Source: Notamacropus eugenii (Eukaryota; Chordata; Mammalia; Diprotodontia; Macropodidae). From it: DNA of 64,000 nucleotides. A model generated the notes under the pieces. The model searched no databases, was not told where the DNA came from, and was given only the letters and a program-made list of their open reading frames with translations. Position numbers and translations under genes: made by a program. Below, piece after piece: positions 9,838-22,090 of this stretch; positions within the stretch are counted from its first letter, which is position 1, and each line of letters begins with the position of its first letter. The DNA is taken from contig NC_092872.1 of NCBI RefSeq assembly GCF_028372415.1, positions 548,697,205 through 548,761,204 on the forward strand, read 5' to 3'.

Positions 9838-11915
9838 GTTGGTTGTCCTTCATCTTCAAAGAGGACCAAAATGACATCACCATGATAAAATGAAATTTCA
9901 GTGTGTCCGACTGTGGCTAATCAGACCAATATGAATTCGGAATGTTCTACCATAGGTTGGGCACAGATAGTTTATGTGAATATTTGGGGTGGATATCCCA
10001 AATTTGTGTATCCTGCATTTACTTTGTGCTGTCTCAATTCTGCTTTGCTCAAAGAGCACAGCACCTTTTCTCATGAGGGCACGTCATGCTCAGCAGTCCT
10101 GTGCCAGTGTCTCCTATGTTACATAGTGAAAGCCAAAGTTCTTGAGAGTATCCTTGTATCGCATTTTCTGGCCACCATGTGATTGCCTACCTCATGTGAG
10201 TTCTCCATAAAATAGTCTTTTTGGCAAGCATACATTTTCCATTCGAACAACGTGGCCAGCCCATTGGAGTTGCACTCTCTGAAGCATAGTTTGAATATTT
10301 GGCTCTTCAACTCCAGCAAAGACTTCAGTGTCTGGCACCTTATCCTGCCAGGTGATCCTCAGAATCTTCCTAAGACAGTTCAAATGGAAGCAATTCAGTT
10401 TCCTGGCATGACACTGGTAGACTGTCCATGTTTCGCAAGCATACAGCAATGAAGTCAGCACAATGGCTCTGTAGACCTTCAGTTTGGTATTCAGTCTAAT
10501 ACCTCTTCTCTCCCAAATTTTTCTTCAGTGTTTTCTCCCAAACACTGAGCTAGCTCAGGCAATGCATGCATCATTCTCATTGTTAATGTGTACATCCCTG
10601 GAAAGTACACTACCAAGGTAAGTGAACTTACACATAGCGTTCAAAACTCCATTTGTTGTAACTGATGGCTCCACATATGGATGGTGTGGTAGTGGCTGAT
10701 GGAGCACCTGTGTTTTCTTGGTGTTAATTATTAGGCCAAAATTAGTGCAGGCAGCAGAGAATTGATCCATACTTTGTTGCATCTCAGCTTCAGAGGCTAC
10801 ACTGAGTGCATAATCATCTACAAACAGAAAATCATTCACCAGCACTCCCTCTACTTTGGTCTTGGCTTGTAGCCCTTTCAAATTGAAGAACTTACTTCAA
10901 CCAAGTAGTTGACCTTGATGCCATGTTCATCCTCATTGAAAGCGTTTGTCAACATGGCCGAAAACATCATACTAAAAAGCATGGGAGCAAGCACACAGCC
11001 TGTTCCACTCCACTGGTGATTGGGAAGGCACGAGAGCATTGTCAACTATCCAAAACCCGGGCAAACATGCCATCATGAAATTGATATACAATATTGATGA
11101 ACTTCTCCAGGCAACCAAATTTTGACATAATTTTCCATAAGCCCTCATGACTAACAGCATCAAAGGCCTTGGTCAGATCTACAAACATTGTGTACGGACT
11201 GTTCTACTCCTGGCATTTCTCCTGGAGTTGTCGGGCAGCAAACACCATATCGACTGTTCCTCAGCCCTTTCTGAAGACACACTGGCTCTCAGGTATATGC
11301 CCATCTTCCAGGTGAAGGATCAGTCAAGGAGGACTCTAGCAAGAATTTTGCCAGCAATGACTAAGAGAAAGACTCCCCCATGGTTGTCACAGAACAATTT
11401 ATTCCTTTACCTTTACAGAGATGACAATGGAGGCATCCTTGAACTCCTGTTGGATAACCTGCTCTTGCCATATAACCTGGAAAATTTCAGTCACCTTTTG
11501 TGTGAGCAATGGTCCCCCTACCTTGTAAATCTCAACTGGAATAGAATCAGCACCAGGTGCTTTGCCACATGAAAGGAGCCTAATGACCCCCAAAACCTCT
11601 TCTTCAGTTGGAAGTTCAGCTAAGGAGGGATTGACTTCAACCTGAGGTAAACATTCAATGGCCTCAGCATTGATTGATGATGGTCTCTTAAGAACACTAT
11701 GGAAGTGTTCAGCCCATCTCTCTAGGATCATGTCCTTATCACTAATCAATGTACACTAATCAATCTATCTGCACAGAGTAGTTGTGATGGACCATAGGTT
11801 TTTGGTCCATAAATAGCTTTCAGGGAATCATGAAAGTGCTTTGGATTGTTACTATCAGTACAAAACTGAATTACCTGAGGAACAAATGTAGTAAAGGCTG
11901 TGAAACATTTTCTAT
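9838..11915 (-). mobile_element. RTE-clade LINE, decayed, 5'-truncated
   Basis: About 2 kb of an antisense non-LTR retrotransposon. Seen, in 5' to 3' element order on the - strand: 'ERWAEHFHSVLKRPSS' and 'LLSCGKAPGADSIPVEIYK' (reverse transcriptase N-terminal blocks) near 11400-11750; a degraded middle part; 'DFLFVDDYALSVASE' near 10830, the palm motif equivalent to (Y/F)ADD with V replacing A; then 'ACETWTVYQCHARKLNCFH' and 'VQLQWAGHVVRME' in the RTE C-terminal domain (10192-10461). The 3' end is at about 9838 with 'tcctctttgaagatgaagga'. The reading frame is broken several times, so it is a dead copy. The endonuclease end is missing. Clade assignment is from motif memory; RTE is firm, the exact subfamily is not. 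Confidence 0.85.
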
Positions 11916-11928
11916 AAGGTATTCTACA

Positions 11929-11994
11929 AGGTGTCCCAAAAGTTTGAGTGAAGTTTTAGGCAGCTCAAAGCTGCACTCAGACTTTTGGGACACT
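11929..11994. mobile_element. Short palindromic mariner-like MITE
   Basis: About 66 bp built as one imperfect palindrome: 'ggtgtcccaaaagtttgagt' on the left and 'actcagacttttgggacac' on the right, with a perfect inner hairpin (GCAGCT-CAA-AGCTGC). A TA follows the right arm, as for Tc1/mariner insertions. The outer 'tgtcccaaaagt' resembles mariner terminal repeats. It sits at the 5' limit of the RTE relic. Confidence 0.65.
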
Positions 11995-12245
11995 ATAAAA
12001 ATCACAGGAAACTCAAAAAGCTTTCTGGGTGTGAGAACCCCCTCCATTTGTAGATCAATACCAGACTAAACTCATTAGGTGAGTTCTAGGAACACAAAAG
12101 GTTAAGCAACTTGGCTAAGTTCACAGAGCTAGTGTCAGAGGTAGGATCTGAACTTGGGCCTTTTTGACTTCAGGCCTAGCAGTATGTCAGGCAGATGACC
12201 TGAGATCAAATTTTTCCTCTGACACTCACTAGCTATGTTGTTTTT

Positions 12246-12830
12246 AGCAAATCAGTCACTTAAGAAACATGTATTGAGTGCCTACTGTGTGCCGGATACA
12301 AAGAAAGACGAAAAATAGTCCTTGCCCTCAAAGAGCTTATAGTCTAGTGGGAAAACAACACATGTGCAGACAACCATGTACAAACAAGTTCTATATGAGA
12401 TAAATGAGAAATAATCAATAGAGGGAAGGCACCAGCATTAAAAGGGAGTCAGGTAAGGCTTCCTGTAGAAGGTAGGATTTTAGCTGGGGCTTGAAGGAAG
12501 CCCAGATGTCCAGAGGACAGATGAGGAGGCATGGGGAAACAGCCAGGGAAAATACCCAGTCAAGTGAACAGAAATAGCAAAGGAGCCAGTATTCAAGCCA
12601 GGATCAAAGAGATTATATTAAGGTATAAGGTGTAAGATGTCTAGAAAAGGTGGATGTGGGAATCAGGTTATAAAGGATTTCAAATTTGATTCTAGAGATG
12701 ATAAGGAGCCACGCTGGAGTTTACTGAGTAGGGAGTGAGAGTGACACAGTTATATTTATACTTTAGCAAGATCATTTGGACAGCTGAATGGAAGATGAAT
12801 TGGAGTGGGGAAAGACGTATGGTGATAAAG
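12246..12830 (-). repeat. L2-clade LINE fragment, antisense
   Basis: Begins with the L2 3' terminus in antisense ('gtattgagtgcctactgtgt', 'gagcttatagtctagtggg') and continues through 'aaggcttcctgtagaagg' to 'agcaagatcatttggacagc'. Confidence 0.75.
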
Positions 12831-12832
12831 GT

Positions 12833-13305
12833 AAAACTAATAGCTAGTATTTATATAGCATTTTAAGGTTTGCAAAGCACTTTACAAATTTTGTTGTTGT
12901 TCAGTCGTGTCCAACTCTTCATGACCTCATTTAGGGTTTTCTTGACAAAGGACAGTAGAATAGTTTGCCATTTCCTTCTCTGGCTCATTTTATAGATGAG
13001 GAAACTGAGGCAAACAGGGTTAAATGACAGAGTCCCACAGCTATTATTTTAAGCAGTATTCAAACTCAGGTCTTCCTGGTCCAATGCCATATCCACTGTG
13101 CCACCTAGCTCATTTTAGCTTTACAACTACCCTCGGATATAGGTGCTATTATTATCCCTATTTTATAGGTAAGGAAACTGAAACACAGGATGGTTAAGTG
13201 ACTGAGATAGGATCACACAGCTAGTAAGTGTCTAAAGCAGAATTTGAACTCAGGTCTTCCTCACTCCACGTTCAGTGCTGTAATGACTTGGCTACCAGCT
13301 GCTTG
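12833..13305 (-). repeat. SINE inserted into another SINE
   Basis: The outer antisense element runs 12833-12892 ('gcaaagcactttacaaattt') and resumes at 13113-13305 with the CORE and head. The inner antisense CORE-SINE spans about 12893-13112, from 'gttgttcagtcgtgtccaac' to 'ccactgtgccacctagct'. The outer one is therefore the older insertion. Confidence 0.75.
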
Positions 13306-13369
13306 TCTTCATGCCCTTAGTGGGATTTGATATATTTCTGGGTTTCATCATATCAAAATACTTAAATCC

Positions 13370-13900
13370 CCAAAGCAAGGAGCAGCTTGGCTCACTGGGA
13401 AGCCCACTGGATTTGGCATCAGAAAAGCAGATTAGGAAAGACACTTCACTACTATAGATCTGTTTCCTCATTTGTAAATTAGGGACAACTATGCCTTGTA
13501 TCACCCATCCCAGAATTGTTGTGAGGAAAGTCAATGTGAGTTATTGCTACTCTCTCAAGGCTTCACTCTCTCATCTATAAATTGGAGATAACAGTAATTA
13601 AACTATCTACCTTTCAGAGCAACTGTAAGGAAAGCAATCTGTAAACTCTAAGGCTTAAAATAAAAATGGGAACTCTTTTTAATCTCCCAAGGCCTCAATT
13701 TACTAACTTGTGAAATGAAAGGGCTTCTGAAAGACCTCCTTCAAGGATGAATTTCCATGACTGATCTGCTGATTAAGAGGCGGTGTAATATAGTAGAAAG
13801 CAACCTGGTCACGGAGTTAGGAAGACCTGGGTTCATGTCCCACAGTGACATGTACTGACTATGTGACTGAGCAAGTTATTTACCCTTGGTGCTCTGGACA
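13370..13900 (+). repeat. MIR fragments
   Basis: Three sense MIR-like pieces, about 13380-13550, 13555-13720 and 13775-13900, recognised by 'atagtagaaagcaacc', 'gttaggaagacctgggttca' and 'cttatctgtaa'-like cores. Confidence 0.5.
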
Positions 13901-16225
13901 ATAGTCTAAGACTCTAAGAGAGTGAAGATCTGCTTTGGTAGAGGAAGTTCTTCACCCAGGGATCCCTAGGTCACTTAAATCACAGATCCAGTAAAGGGGG
14001 GGAAAGGGGGTACCACTAAATCTGTGACTGGATTAGTTTGGAAAACTTCTAGAGAATCTGCTGCTTCTCCTCAGCAAAGTTGGCTTTTCTCCAACATTTT
14101 GGCAAAGATTAAACTGTGCTCTGGCAGAGGATATTATAGCCTCTAAGAGGAAGTAAACCTTACCTTCATACTCTTTAAAGGGTAGGATTTTATCCCTTTC
14201 CTCACTCTCCTTGGTAGCCCCATTGCTAAACTGGAATGTGGAGAATCCGAAGATGGTCCACCAACGAGAACGATTACATGCTTAGAAAGTCAACTCCACA
14301 AAGCCAAGCTGAAGCCCCAGCGTAATTTAATGGAAGACTTTTGGTCTACAAGGTCACTTCAAAGAAACTGGTTACCAACTCTTTCACAGAGAGGCATCGT
14401 AGACTATAGTGGAAAGAGGTCAGGGCTGACAAGAAGGTAGCTAATGTGATAACTGGCAAGCAATGTGAGGGTGATGGTTTGGGCTAAGCTAAGATCTATC
14501 CATCCTTTATAAATGTCATGCTTTTTCTCAAGAGCCCGAACTTGGTTTCTGATTTTCCTTTTGCCTTCTCCACTAGAGAGGAAATATCTGTGGCTTTGAA
14601 AACATTCTCCTCATGGGAGGAATGAGTGGACAGTTGATATGGCAACAGGGAGGGGTTTGGCTGGGTAAATCCCCCTGCTTTCCTTATGTAAGGCTGCCCT
14701 TCTGAAAAGTGAGAAGGTATATTTGCTGAACATTTCCTAACAAACTGTTTTTACTCAGAAGAGGGATTGAGCCATTAAATATCAGAGCTAGAGGGGACCT
14801 TAGAACATAGACTGTTAGGTCCAGAAGGAACCTTAGAATATAGAATATTAGAACTGAAAGGGATATTAGAGACCATTTAGGTTTTACAGAGAACTGGGAC
14901 CCAGAAAGGGGAATCAGCTTGATTGAAGTTACAAGATAAGTTAATATCAACGTCATCACAAGAATAGAAATATGCTACTCTCAGTCTTCTTTAAATTATT
15001 CTGTGAGTCATGAACTTGTAGAGGTCAAATAAACTCCATGAAATTCTTGTCGGTCTCAGCAGCAAATCAGCAGGCAAACATTATAGCTCTGGGGGCACAC
15101 CCACAGTCTGGGAAGTGTTAGGAGTTATTGAGAAATGTTGCCCCCTTGTGGCAGAGACAGACTCTGGTAGAATCAGAGCAGGAATTAATATTTATATCTG
15201 AAAGGGGGACTTTTAACATCACATCTAAACATGTCTTTTTCCAGATAAATAAACTTGGACTCACAACAGGAAAAAGTATTTGCCCAAGGTCATGCAACAA
15301 ATCAGGGAATGAGGATTCAAATCCAGGTCCTTCAAATCCAACTCAGTGGTTTGGTCTTCCCACTACATACACTAAGCTGATGAATAGAATTTTTTTCCTT
15401 TGCTTTTTCCAATTCTTTGCTAAAAGTGAAATCCATTAGACTTGGTTTGATGGCAATTCTGCATGTAGAATGGATATCCCCTAAACTTCAAAATCACATT
15501 ACTTCTTGAGTTCAATAAGGAAAAGAAGGCAACATTCTTCTAGTGCCCTCACTCAGGACATTCTCTACCAACAGGCCAGGAACCGTAAATTAAAGCAAAA
15601 TATTTAACTGGACAGGATAGAGAAGTAAATAGCTCAAATCAAGCAATAGATCTGCATCAGTCCTCCACTCCATTCTCAGATGTGCAAACAGATACAATCT
15701 CCCATATGTGCATGCTTCAGTGGAAAAGGGAATAAATCCCCTGACCTCTAAAGGGAGCAAGGGGTTTGGGCCTAAGGGCTTTGCATTGTACCTAGGAAAT
15801 TCCTCCTATGTGAATCTGTTCAACTTTGCCTCCAGCTTCTTGGTATGATCCAGGGACTCTTCTGCAGGCTGGGAAGCTCACTACCATACTATAGCTAAGA
15901 TCTTCTGAGTGCACCCTTTGCTATACCTCACCACTTGTTGGCTTCTCCATTGCTACCCTATTGTCTTCTCTGTAGCTTCAGGACCCATCCATCCTGCTCC
16001 AGTTACCTATAGCCCTTATGGGGAATAGTTATCTCTGTTTCCAAGTAAGCTTCCTGGGCCACATGCCTCAGTCTGGGCCACAAAAAGTTTTGTGGTTAAA
16101 ATAGCCTCTGGTCAAATGATGCCCCAAAGGGCTGCTCAGGCCAACTGAGAGACTACAGAAATTTGTTCTTCTCAAGGAAGGTCTCCAGCTCGTACTCTTA
16201 ACTGAGTTAGGGTGACTGAATTGTA
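13900..16225. other. Intronic, mostly unique sequence
   Basis: No gene is seen. MIR-like antisense pieces occur at about 14760-14950 and 15240-15380. The remainder shows no repeat family I recognise and no coding signal. Confidence 0.5.
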
Positions 16226-16227
16226 GT

Positions 16228-17245
16228 TAGTCAATAGCTTTTATTAAGCGCCAACTATGTGCCAGGTACTCTGCTAAGTGTCAGGGATACAAAGAAAGGC
16301 AGAAACATAGTTCCTGCCCTCAGAGTGTACATTCCAATGGAGGATACAACAGGAAACAATCCGAGATATACAGAGTAAATGAAAGGGGATTCCAAAGGGA
16401 AGGCACTCTTGCAGCTAATGAGGCTTAAGCAAAGTCTTAAAGGAAGGATGGAAGGTGGAAGTGAGGATGAAGAACATTCCAAACATGGAGGACATGCAGT
16501 GAAAAGGCACTGAGTGGAGAGATAAAATGTTGTATATGAGAAATAGCCAGAAGGCCTGCATTGCTGGATTGTAGACTATGTGGAAGAGAAAAAAGTATAA
16601 AGTATAAAAATAACAGATTTAAAAGCCAGAATGGAGGATTTTATATTTTATCTGGGAGATAATAGGAATGATGGAATTTATTGGGTAATGGGGTAACCAT
16701 ATGAGACCTCTGCTTTAGAAAAGCACCTTAGCAGCTTAGCGGAGGATGATTTGGAGAGGATGGGGAGAGATTTGAGGTAGGAAGACCGAAGAGGAGGCTA
16801 TTGCAGTTGTCTAGGTGAGAGGTGAACTAGAGCAGTTTCTATAAAGATAGACAAGGAACAGGAAAGAGAGGAGGAGGAGGAGAGAGAGAGAGAGAGAGAG
16901 AGAGGAGAAGGAGAAAGAGTGCTAACTTTTATAGAGCACCTACTACGTGCCAGGCACTGTGCTAACTGCTTTTTGCAATCATTATCTCATTTGATCTTCA
17001 CAGCAGCCCTAGGAGGTAGGTGCTATTATTACCTCTACTGTTGAGGAAACAGACAGAGATTAGGTAACTTACCCAGGGTCACACAGCTAGTAAATGTGAT
17101 TTGAACTCAGTTCTTGCTGACTCCAGGCCCAGCTTTCTATCTGCTATCACCGAGCTGCCCCAAATTGTCAACAAATTGGATATGTGGGGTGAGTATAAGT
17201 GAGGAGCTGAGGATGACACCAAGATAGTTATTTAAAGCCTAGTGG
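16228..17245 (-). repeat. L2-clade fragment split by a SINE
   Basis: Antisense L2 from its 3' terminus (16228, 'ttattaagcgccaactatgt') to about 16865 ('gaggaggctattgcagttgt'). A GA/GGA repeat (16866-16910) and an antisense SINE (16915-17160, 'ctactacgtgccaggcac' to 'ccgagctgcccc') follow. L2-type sequence resumes at 17163-17245 ('ggagctgaggatgacacc'). Confidence 0.7.
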
Positions 17246-17652
17246 TAGGCGGTACCCACACCAAAATAAACAGGGATCTTTTGAAATATTAAATGAAGTC
17301 ACTTTGTTATGTAAGTTATGGCGCATATATAGAAACCACAGATAAATTGATTGGACCAACTCTCATACTGAAAAAAGCTTGACTTGGTATTTTAACAGTA
17401 GTCACAAACAGCAACAATTTTTAGGATTTTTAGTTTAAAAACTTCTGAACAGAATTCACACTTTCTTGAAGTGAATAAAAGTTTAGTCATGATTCAATAA
17501 ATATTTGTTTAATTTAGCTCATTTTTCCTAAACAATACAAATATTCCCTTCTAAAGAAATCCATTTCTTTTTCTGTTTGTTCGTTCTTTTAAAGTCTTAA
17601 ATGAATCTTTTCTCTGGGCTTGGGCAGAATCTGTTTGAGAGTCTGAAGATGG

Positions 17653-17655
<3 letters not shown>

Positions 17656-17690
<35 letters not shown>
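17656..17690. repeat. (TG)17 microsatellite
   Basis: Uninterrupted TG run. Confidence 0.97.
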
Positions 17691-17691
<1 letters not shown>

Positions 17692-18417
17692 CCTCAGTCT
17701 GAGGAACCTGAACAGAGATCTTTTCTGCGTCATTGTCTCTAGCACCTGCTCAGAACACTCAGGCATTTGTTTTTACCCTTCCGGATGCCTGTCAATGTTC
17801 TCAAACAATCCAATACATGCCTCAGTGAGCCACACACCTCCTGAGCCCTTCTGTATCAAGAACAGGTCTGGCCAAGTTCCAGACAATCTCTGCCATCCTG
17901 ACTCTGATTCAGGATCCCACCTGATGTTAACACAAGTGGCAACCACCAGCTCAGAGGGGAAGGGCTGGTGCTGCCACAGTGGCCACAAGGGGGAGACATT
18001 GTGTAATTCATTGCCCACGAGTACACTATGCACTCCTGTTAGCCAAGGGCATAATAAAGCTAGAAGGAACCTCTGAATGCTATGTAGACCAAACCCCTCT
18101 TTTTACAAAGGAGGAAACTGAGGTCCTCGGAGTTGAAGTAATTCACTCAAGATTATACAAGTTCTGCATACATATCAGAGGTGAGATTTTAATCTATGTC
18201 TTCTTATACCATTGCCAGGGCTTTTCCCACTATACCAAATGGAATTTAGCATGCATACAGACCAGATATCTTAAGAATATCAGCTCCTACTTCTGCTGCA
18301 TTTTTTAAGTTTACAAATACTTTTCTTCATGTGAAGTTTTGGGCATCAGCTTTACTAAGTGTGGAAGTTCTTATATATTTTACTAATATGAATATGAGCA
18401 TGATCAGCCCCATCTTA

Positions 18418-18665
18418 GAGGCAGCTCGGTGACTCAGTGGATAGAATCCTAGACTTGGAGTTAGGAAGATCTGAGTTCAAATGTGACCTCAGACGCTTAG
18501 CAGTTGCTGACTCCAGGCAAGTCACTTAATTCTGTTTACCTAATCTGTAAAATGAGCTGGAGAAGGAAATAGCAAACCACTTCAGTATCTTTGCCAAGAA
18601 AATCTCATGAATAGTATGGTCCACAGGATCACGAAGTGTCACGCATGACTAAATTGAATGAACAG
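18418..18665 (+). repeat. CORE-SINE, near full length
   Basis: Head 'ggcagctcggtgactcag', CORE 'caggcaagtcacttaattc', 'gagctggagaaggaaatagc', tail 'gtcacgcatgactaaattg'. Confidence 0.8.
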
Positions 18666-18689
18666 CATCAAAAGCCCTCTTAGAGATGA

Positions 18690-19410
18690 AACCATCTCTA
18701 AGTGGTGAAAGGGATGTGAAGGGTCACATGGCTAGTGGGCATAGAAGCACAGGTTTTAGGACTCAAAGAGACTTTAGAGATCATTTAGTTAGTAAGATTA
18801 ATTCATTAAAATAGGAAGCTATAAGATGGTGGGTTAGGGTGGGCTTCTTCCTACTCCATTCTCCCTTCAATTTACAGGTAAAGAAAATAAGGCACAGAAT
18901 AAGGAAGGGACAGTTAGCAAACAGCAAAGGCAACATCTGAGCCCAGGTCACCAAACTGAAGAATTTCAAAGGACCTCAGAGTAAAACCTCTAAAACATAT
19001 TCAATAGGTGACCGACCATCCAGCCTCCATTTGAGTACCTACAGCACTTGGAAAGCTACTACTTTCCACCAGAAATAAAAAGAGAATCACTAAAGGCTGC
19101 CCATTAAAAAGCCTCAGGAAGAAATATGGATATACATACTCTGCCACCAAATGATGGATTGTTTTGGACATAACTCATGAAGATCTGTCTAATAACAATA
19201 ATAGTTAGCACTTACTGCTTTAGGGAATACAAAGCACTTTATACATATTATCTCATTTTTAACCTCACCACAACCCTGGGAGGTAGTTGAAATTATCATC
19301 CCAATTTTACAGATGAGATAGACAAGGTTGAGTGACATGCCTGGAATCACAAAGTGTCTGAAGCCAGTTTTTACTCAGGTTTTCCTGACAACAGGTCTAC
19401 TGCTCTATTC
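18690..19410 (-). repeat. MIR/SINE fragments, antisense
   Basis: An antisense MIR-like piece lies at about 18700-18960. A longer THER/MIR-type antisense SINE runs 19195-19410 ('caaagcactttatacatatt', 'attttacagatgagatag'). Confidence 0.55.
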
Positions 19411-21005
19411 TCTTCCCTAACTAACTGGTACTAAGGCATGGGGTTGTTGTGGCCTGCTACCCTGGAGGGAAAACACACATAGAAGAAATCAGAGTGCCCA
19501 TGGACCTGACCTTGGGACAATCAAGAGACCTGAGAAGTACCTTAAAGGGTGTGCATGGCTTTTGGAGGCAACGATGTAATTGAATAAAAGACCACTTCAG
19601 GTGGGAAAGCACCAACTTACCAAGTGTTTTAACTGAGCTTGTCTGAGGTTCCTCAAAATTTCTTCCTCTGAACTTTTCCCATGCATCTGAAGGATCCTTT
19701 GTTGCATGATTTACATTTGTCATGTTCTCATCACTCAGCTATAAATATACTTTAAACAAAAACTTCTCATCTTTTTCCTGCCCGTTTGGGACCCAGCCTC
19801 TGGGACACAGAATTTGAACACGATTTGTTGACTGCAGCACCACTTCAATAAGTCAATGGATCCACCATCTATCAAAGTAATCAATTTCAAGTCACTGGAG
19901 GGCTTTGAGCAAAGACTGGATGAGCACTTATCAGAGATTTTGTAAAGGGATTTCCTTTCAAGTCCAGATTGGCTTGATAGGAAAGCGTAGGTGAGAAGGA
20001 AATCCTTCTAACTCTGAGATTCTGTGATTCTGTAGGACCTAAAATGGGGCCTAGAGCTAGCAATGACCTGGGCTACTGGGCATAGTTAAGAAACAGAGCA
20101 TACTATCTATGTTGGAGCCAGTGGTCCCCACTCCCTCTCCTGTGTACAGGATGTGGTCAGCAATGAATGAGATGCTATCTATAAAATGTTGTAGCTCATT
20201 AGAGAAAGAAGTAAGCTATTATGAGGAAGATAGTTATCACTATTATTCCTACTAATCTCTTCTTTACTTGGATATTGAATGCTGAGTGTCAAGGTACTAC
20301 ATTACTTGAATAGCAGGAGTCAGCATTTTAGGGTTTCTCATAATACCCTATGTTGCGGTAGAGTAGATAATAAGAATCATTCCCTGAAGTTCTTCCTCCT
20401 CTTCCCAGTTCTCACCATTTTTGTCTTCATTCATAGATGATAGATTTAGAGCCAGAAGGTACTTCATGGAACACCATATTTGATCAAACCCCTCCCTCAG
20501 TTTAGAGATAAGTAAACTGAGCCTCAGAGAGGGGGAAGTGGCCTCCCAAAGTTACATGGGAATGAAGCAGCACAATTTGGATATTGTACATTCTATTTTA
20601 TTAGGTTGTCATTCCCTCAACTAGGCTGCAAGAACTTGTAGGGTAAAAATTCCGTTCTATTCTTCTTCGCGTTTCCTTTGGCATCCTTGTACATGCCTTC
20701 CTACAACTTTCCTCAATGAATTTGGTGACCTTCCTTGAGGCAGTTAACACAAACAGAATACTAAGGCAGCCCTCAGGTGGTCCCTAGTGCTCTCAGTACA
20801 TGGCAGTCCATTCTCTTGCTCTAATTTTATATTCCCTGCATTTAGTACTACAAGGGACCTTCTAGGTCCTCATGTTCAACCCAGCCCCTCATTTTACAGA
20901 GATCATTTACATCATGCCTGGCACACAAGCCATGGTTGGTAATATGCTGCAGCCTACTTTTGCCTACCATTTATTTCCTCACTGTCCTTGGGAGCCTCCT
21001 CTGAT
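19410..21005. other. Intronic sequence without recognised gene
   Basis: One antisense MIR-like piece at about 20430-20560; otherwise nothing identifiable. Confidence 0.5.
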
Positions 21006-21009
21006 TCTT

Positions 21010-21243
21010 TGGAAAGAAGGAAAAAAGTATTAAGTGTGGTTTATAAATATTATCTCATTTGATCCTCACAGTGACCCCCAGGAGGTGTCACTTTATAACA
21101 ATTTTATAGATGAGGAAACGGGCAGACAGATTAAGTGTCTTGTTCAGGGTCTCACAGCTAGGAAATATCTGAGGATGCGTTTGAACTCAGGTCTTTTGGA
21201 CTCCAGGCCCAATGTTCTACCCGCTTTGCCACCTAGCTGTCTC
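21010..21243 (-). repeat. CORE-SINE, antisense
   Basis: 'ttatctcatttgatcctcac', 'tagatgaggaaacgggcag' and 'ttgccacctagctgtctc' mark an antisense CORE-SINE from tail to head. Confidence 0.7.
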
Positions 21244-21939
21244 ACCATGTACTCTGCCTTAGAGAGTGTGGTTGGTAGAGATCACAGTCATATTGCATCA
21301 TCAGGAGAATAATTTGAGACTTTAAATATTTGTGCTAGAAAGAAAAGGTTTTTCACTTCAGGGATCACTGAAAGTGATACATAATTTCCCAAAGGCATAC
21401 AGAATACAAAATTTCCCATTTTATTCTCTTTCTTCTGTTCAGTTATGGGCTTTGTTCACTGTCTATCCACCCTCAATATCTGTCCAATATATACAATGGT
21501 CTGTCCATTCCACTAAGTATCAGTCTGAAAAATATGCATTTTTCATTCACTTGGATTATTAGGTTGACTTTTTTATTTTAATGCTCATGAATTTCGTTTC
21601 AATACCTTTACATTGTTTTGGGGCTTCATGCAACCAGAGAAATGGCATCAGAAGAAAAGAACATCTGGAAGACCTCACCATCTATAGGGAACCCCCTTTC
21701 CATTTTAATTCTTGACAGGGCACATTACAGTACCAAACACCTCAGGAGAGAATATGGTGATAGTTCACTATATCTAGCTCAGTCCCACCATACTGCTACC
21801 CATCTCCATATCATACTTTCTTCCTTCTCCTTCCCCCAAACGTACTTTCCACCTTTAACTATGGGAACGATAATCGGAATCAGTACTATCTTTCCTGGAA
21901 ATGACATGTCAATCAATTGTCCTATAGCTCCACTCATCA

Positions 21940-22090
21940 TTCTTGTGATTTCCTTGACCGAAACATTCCTCCCTGATGATCATTCTTCATGTGTATTGTC
22001 TCCTCCTATCAGGATGTAAGTTCTTTGTGGCCAGAGATTAAAAGTGCTTAGCACAATTCTAGGCATATAGAGTTTAAGGAATGCTTTTTC
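21940..22090 (+). repeat. L2 3' end
   Basis: 'aggatgtaagttctttgtgg' and 'gtgcttagcacaattctagg' are L2 3'UTR landmarks. Confidence 0.55.

Noticed and set aside
10192-11749. Open frames that might be a host gene
   Set aside because: Motifs are those of an RTE reverse transcriptase with several breaks; it is a LINE relic.
17642-17670. 29-nt interval between CAG and the (TG)n as a CYS1 exon
   Set aside because: Phase fits, but the donor would be the microsatellite itself and the peptide NLFESLKMA has no similarity to cystin.
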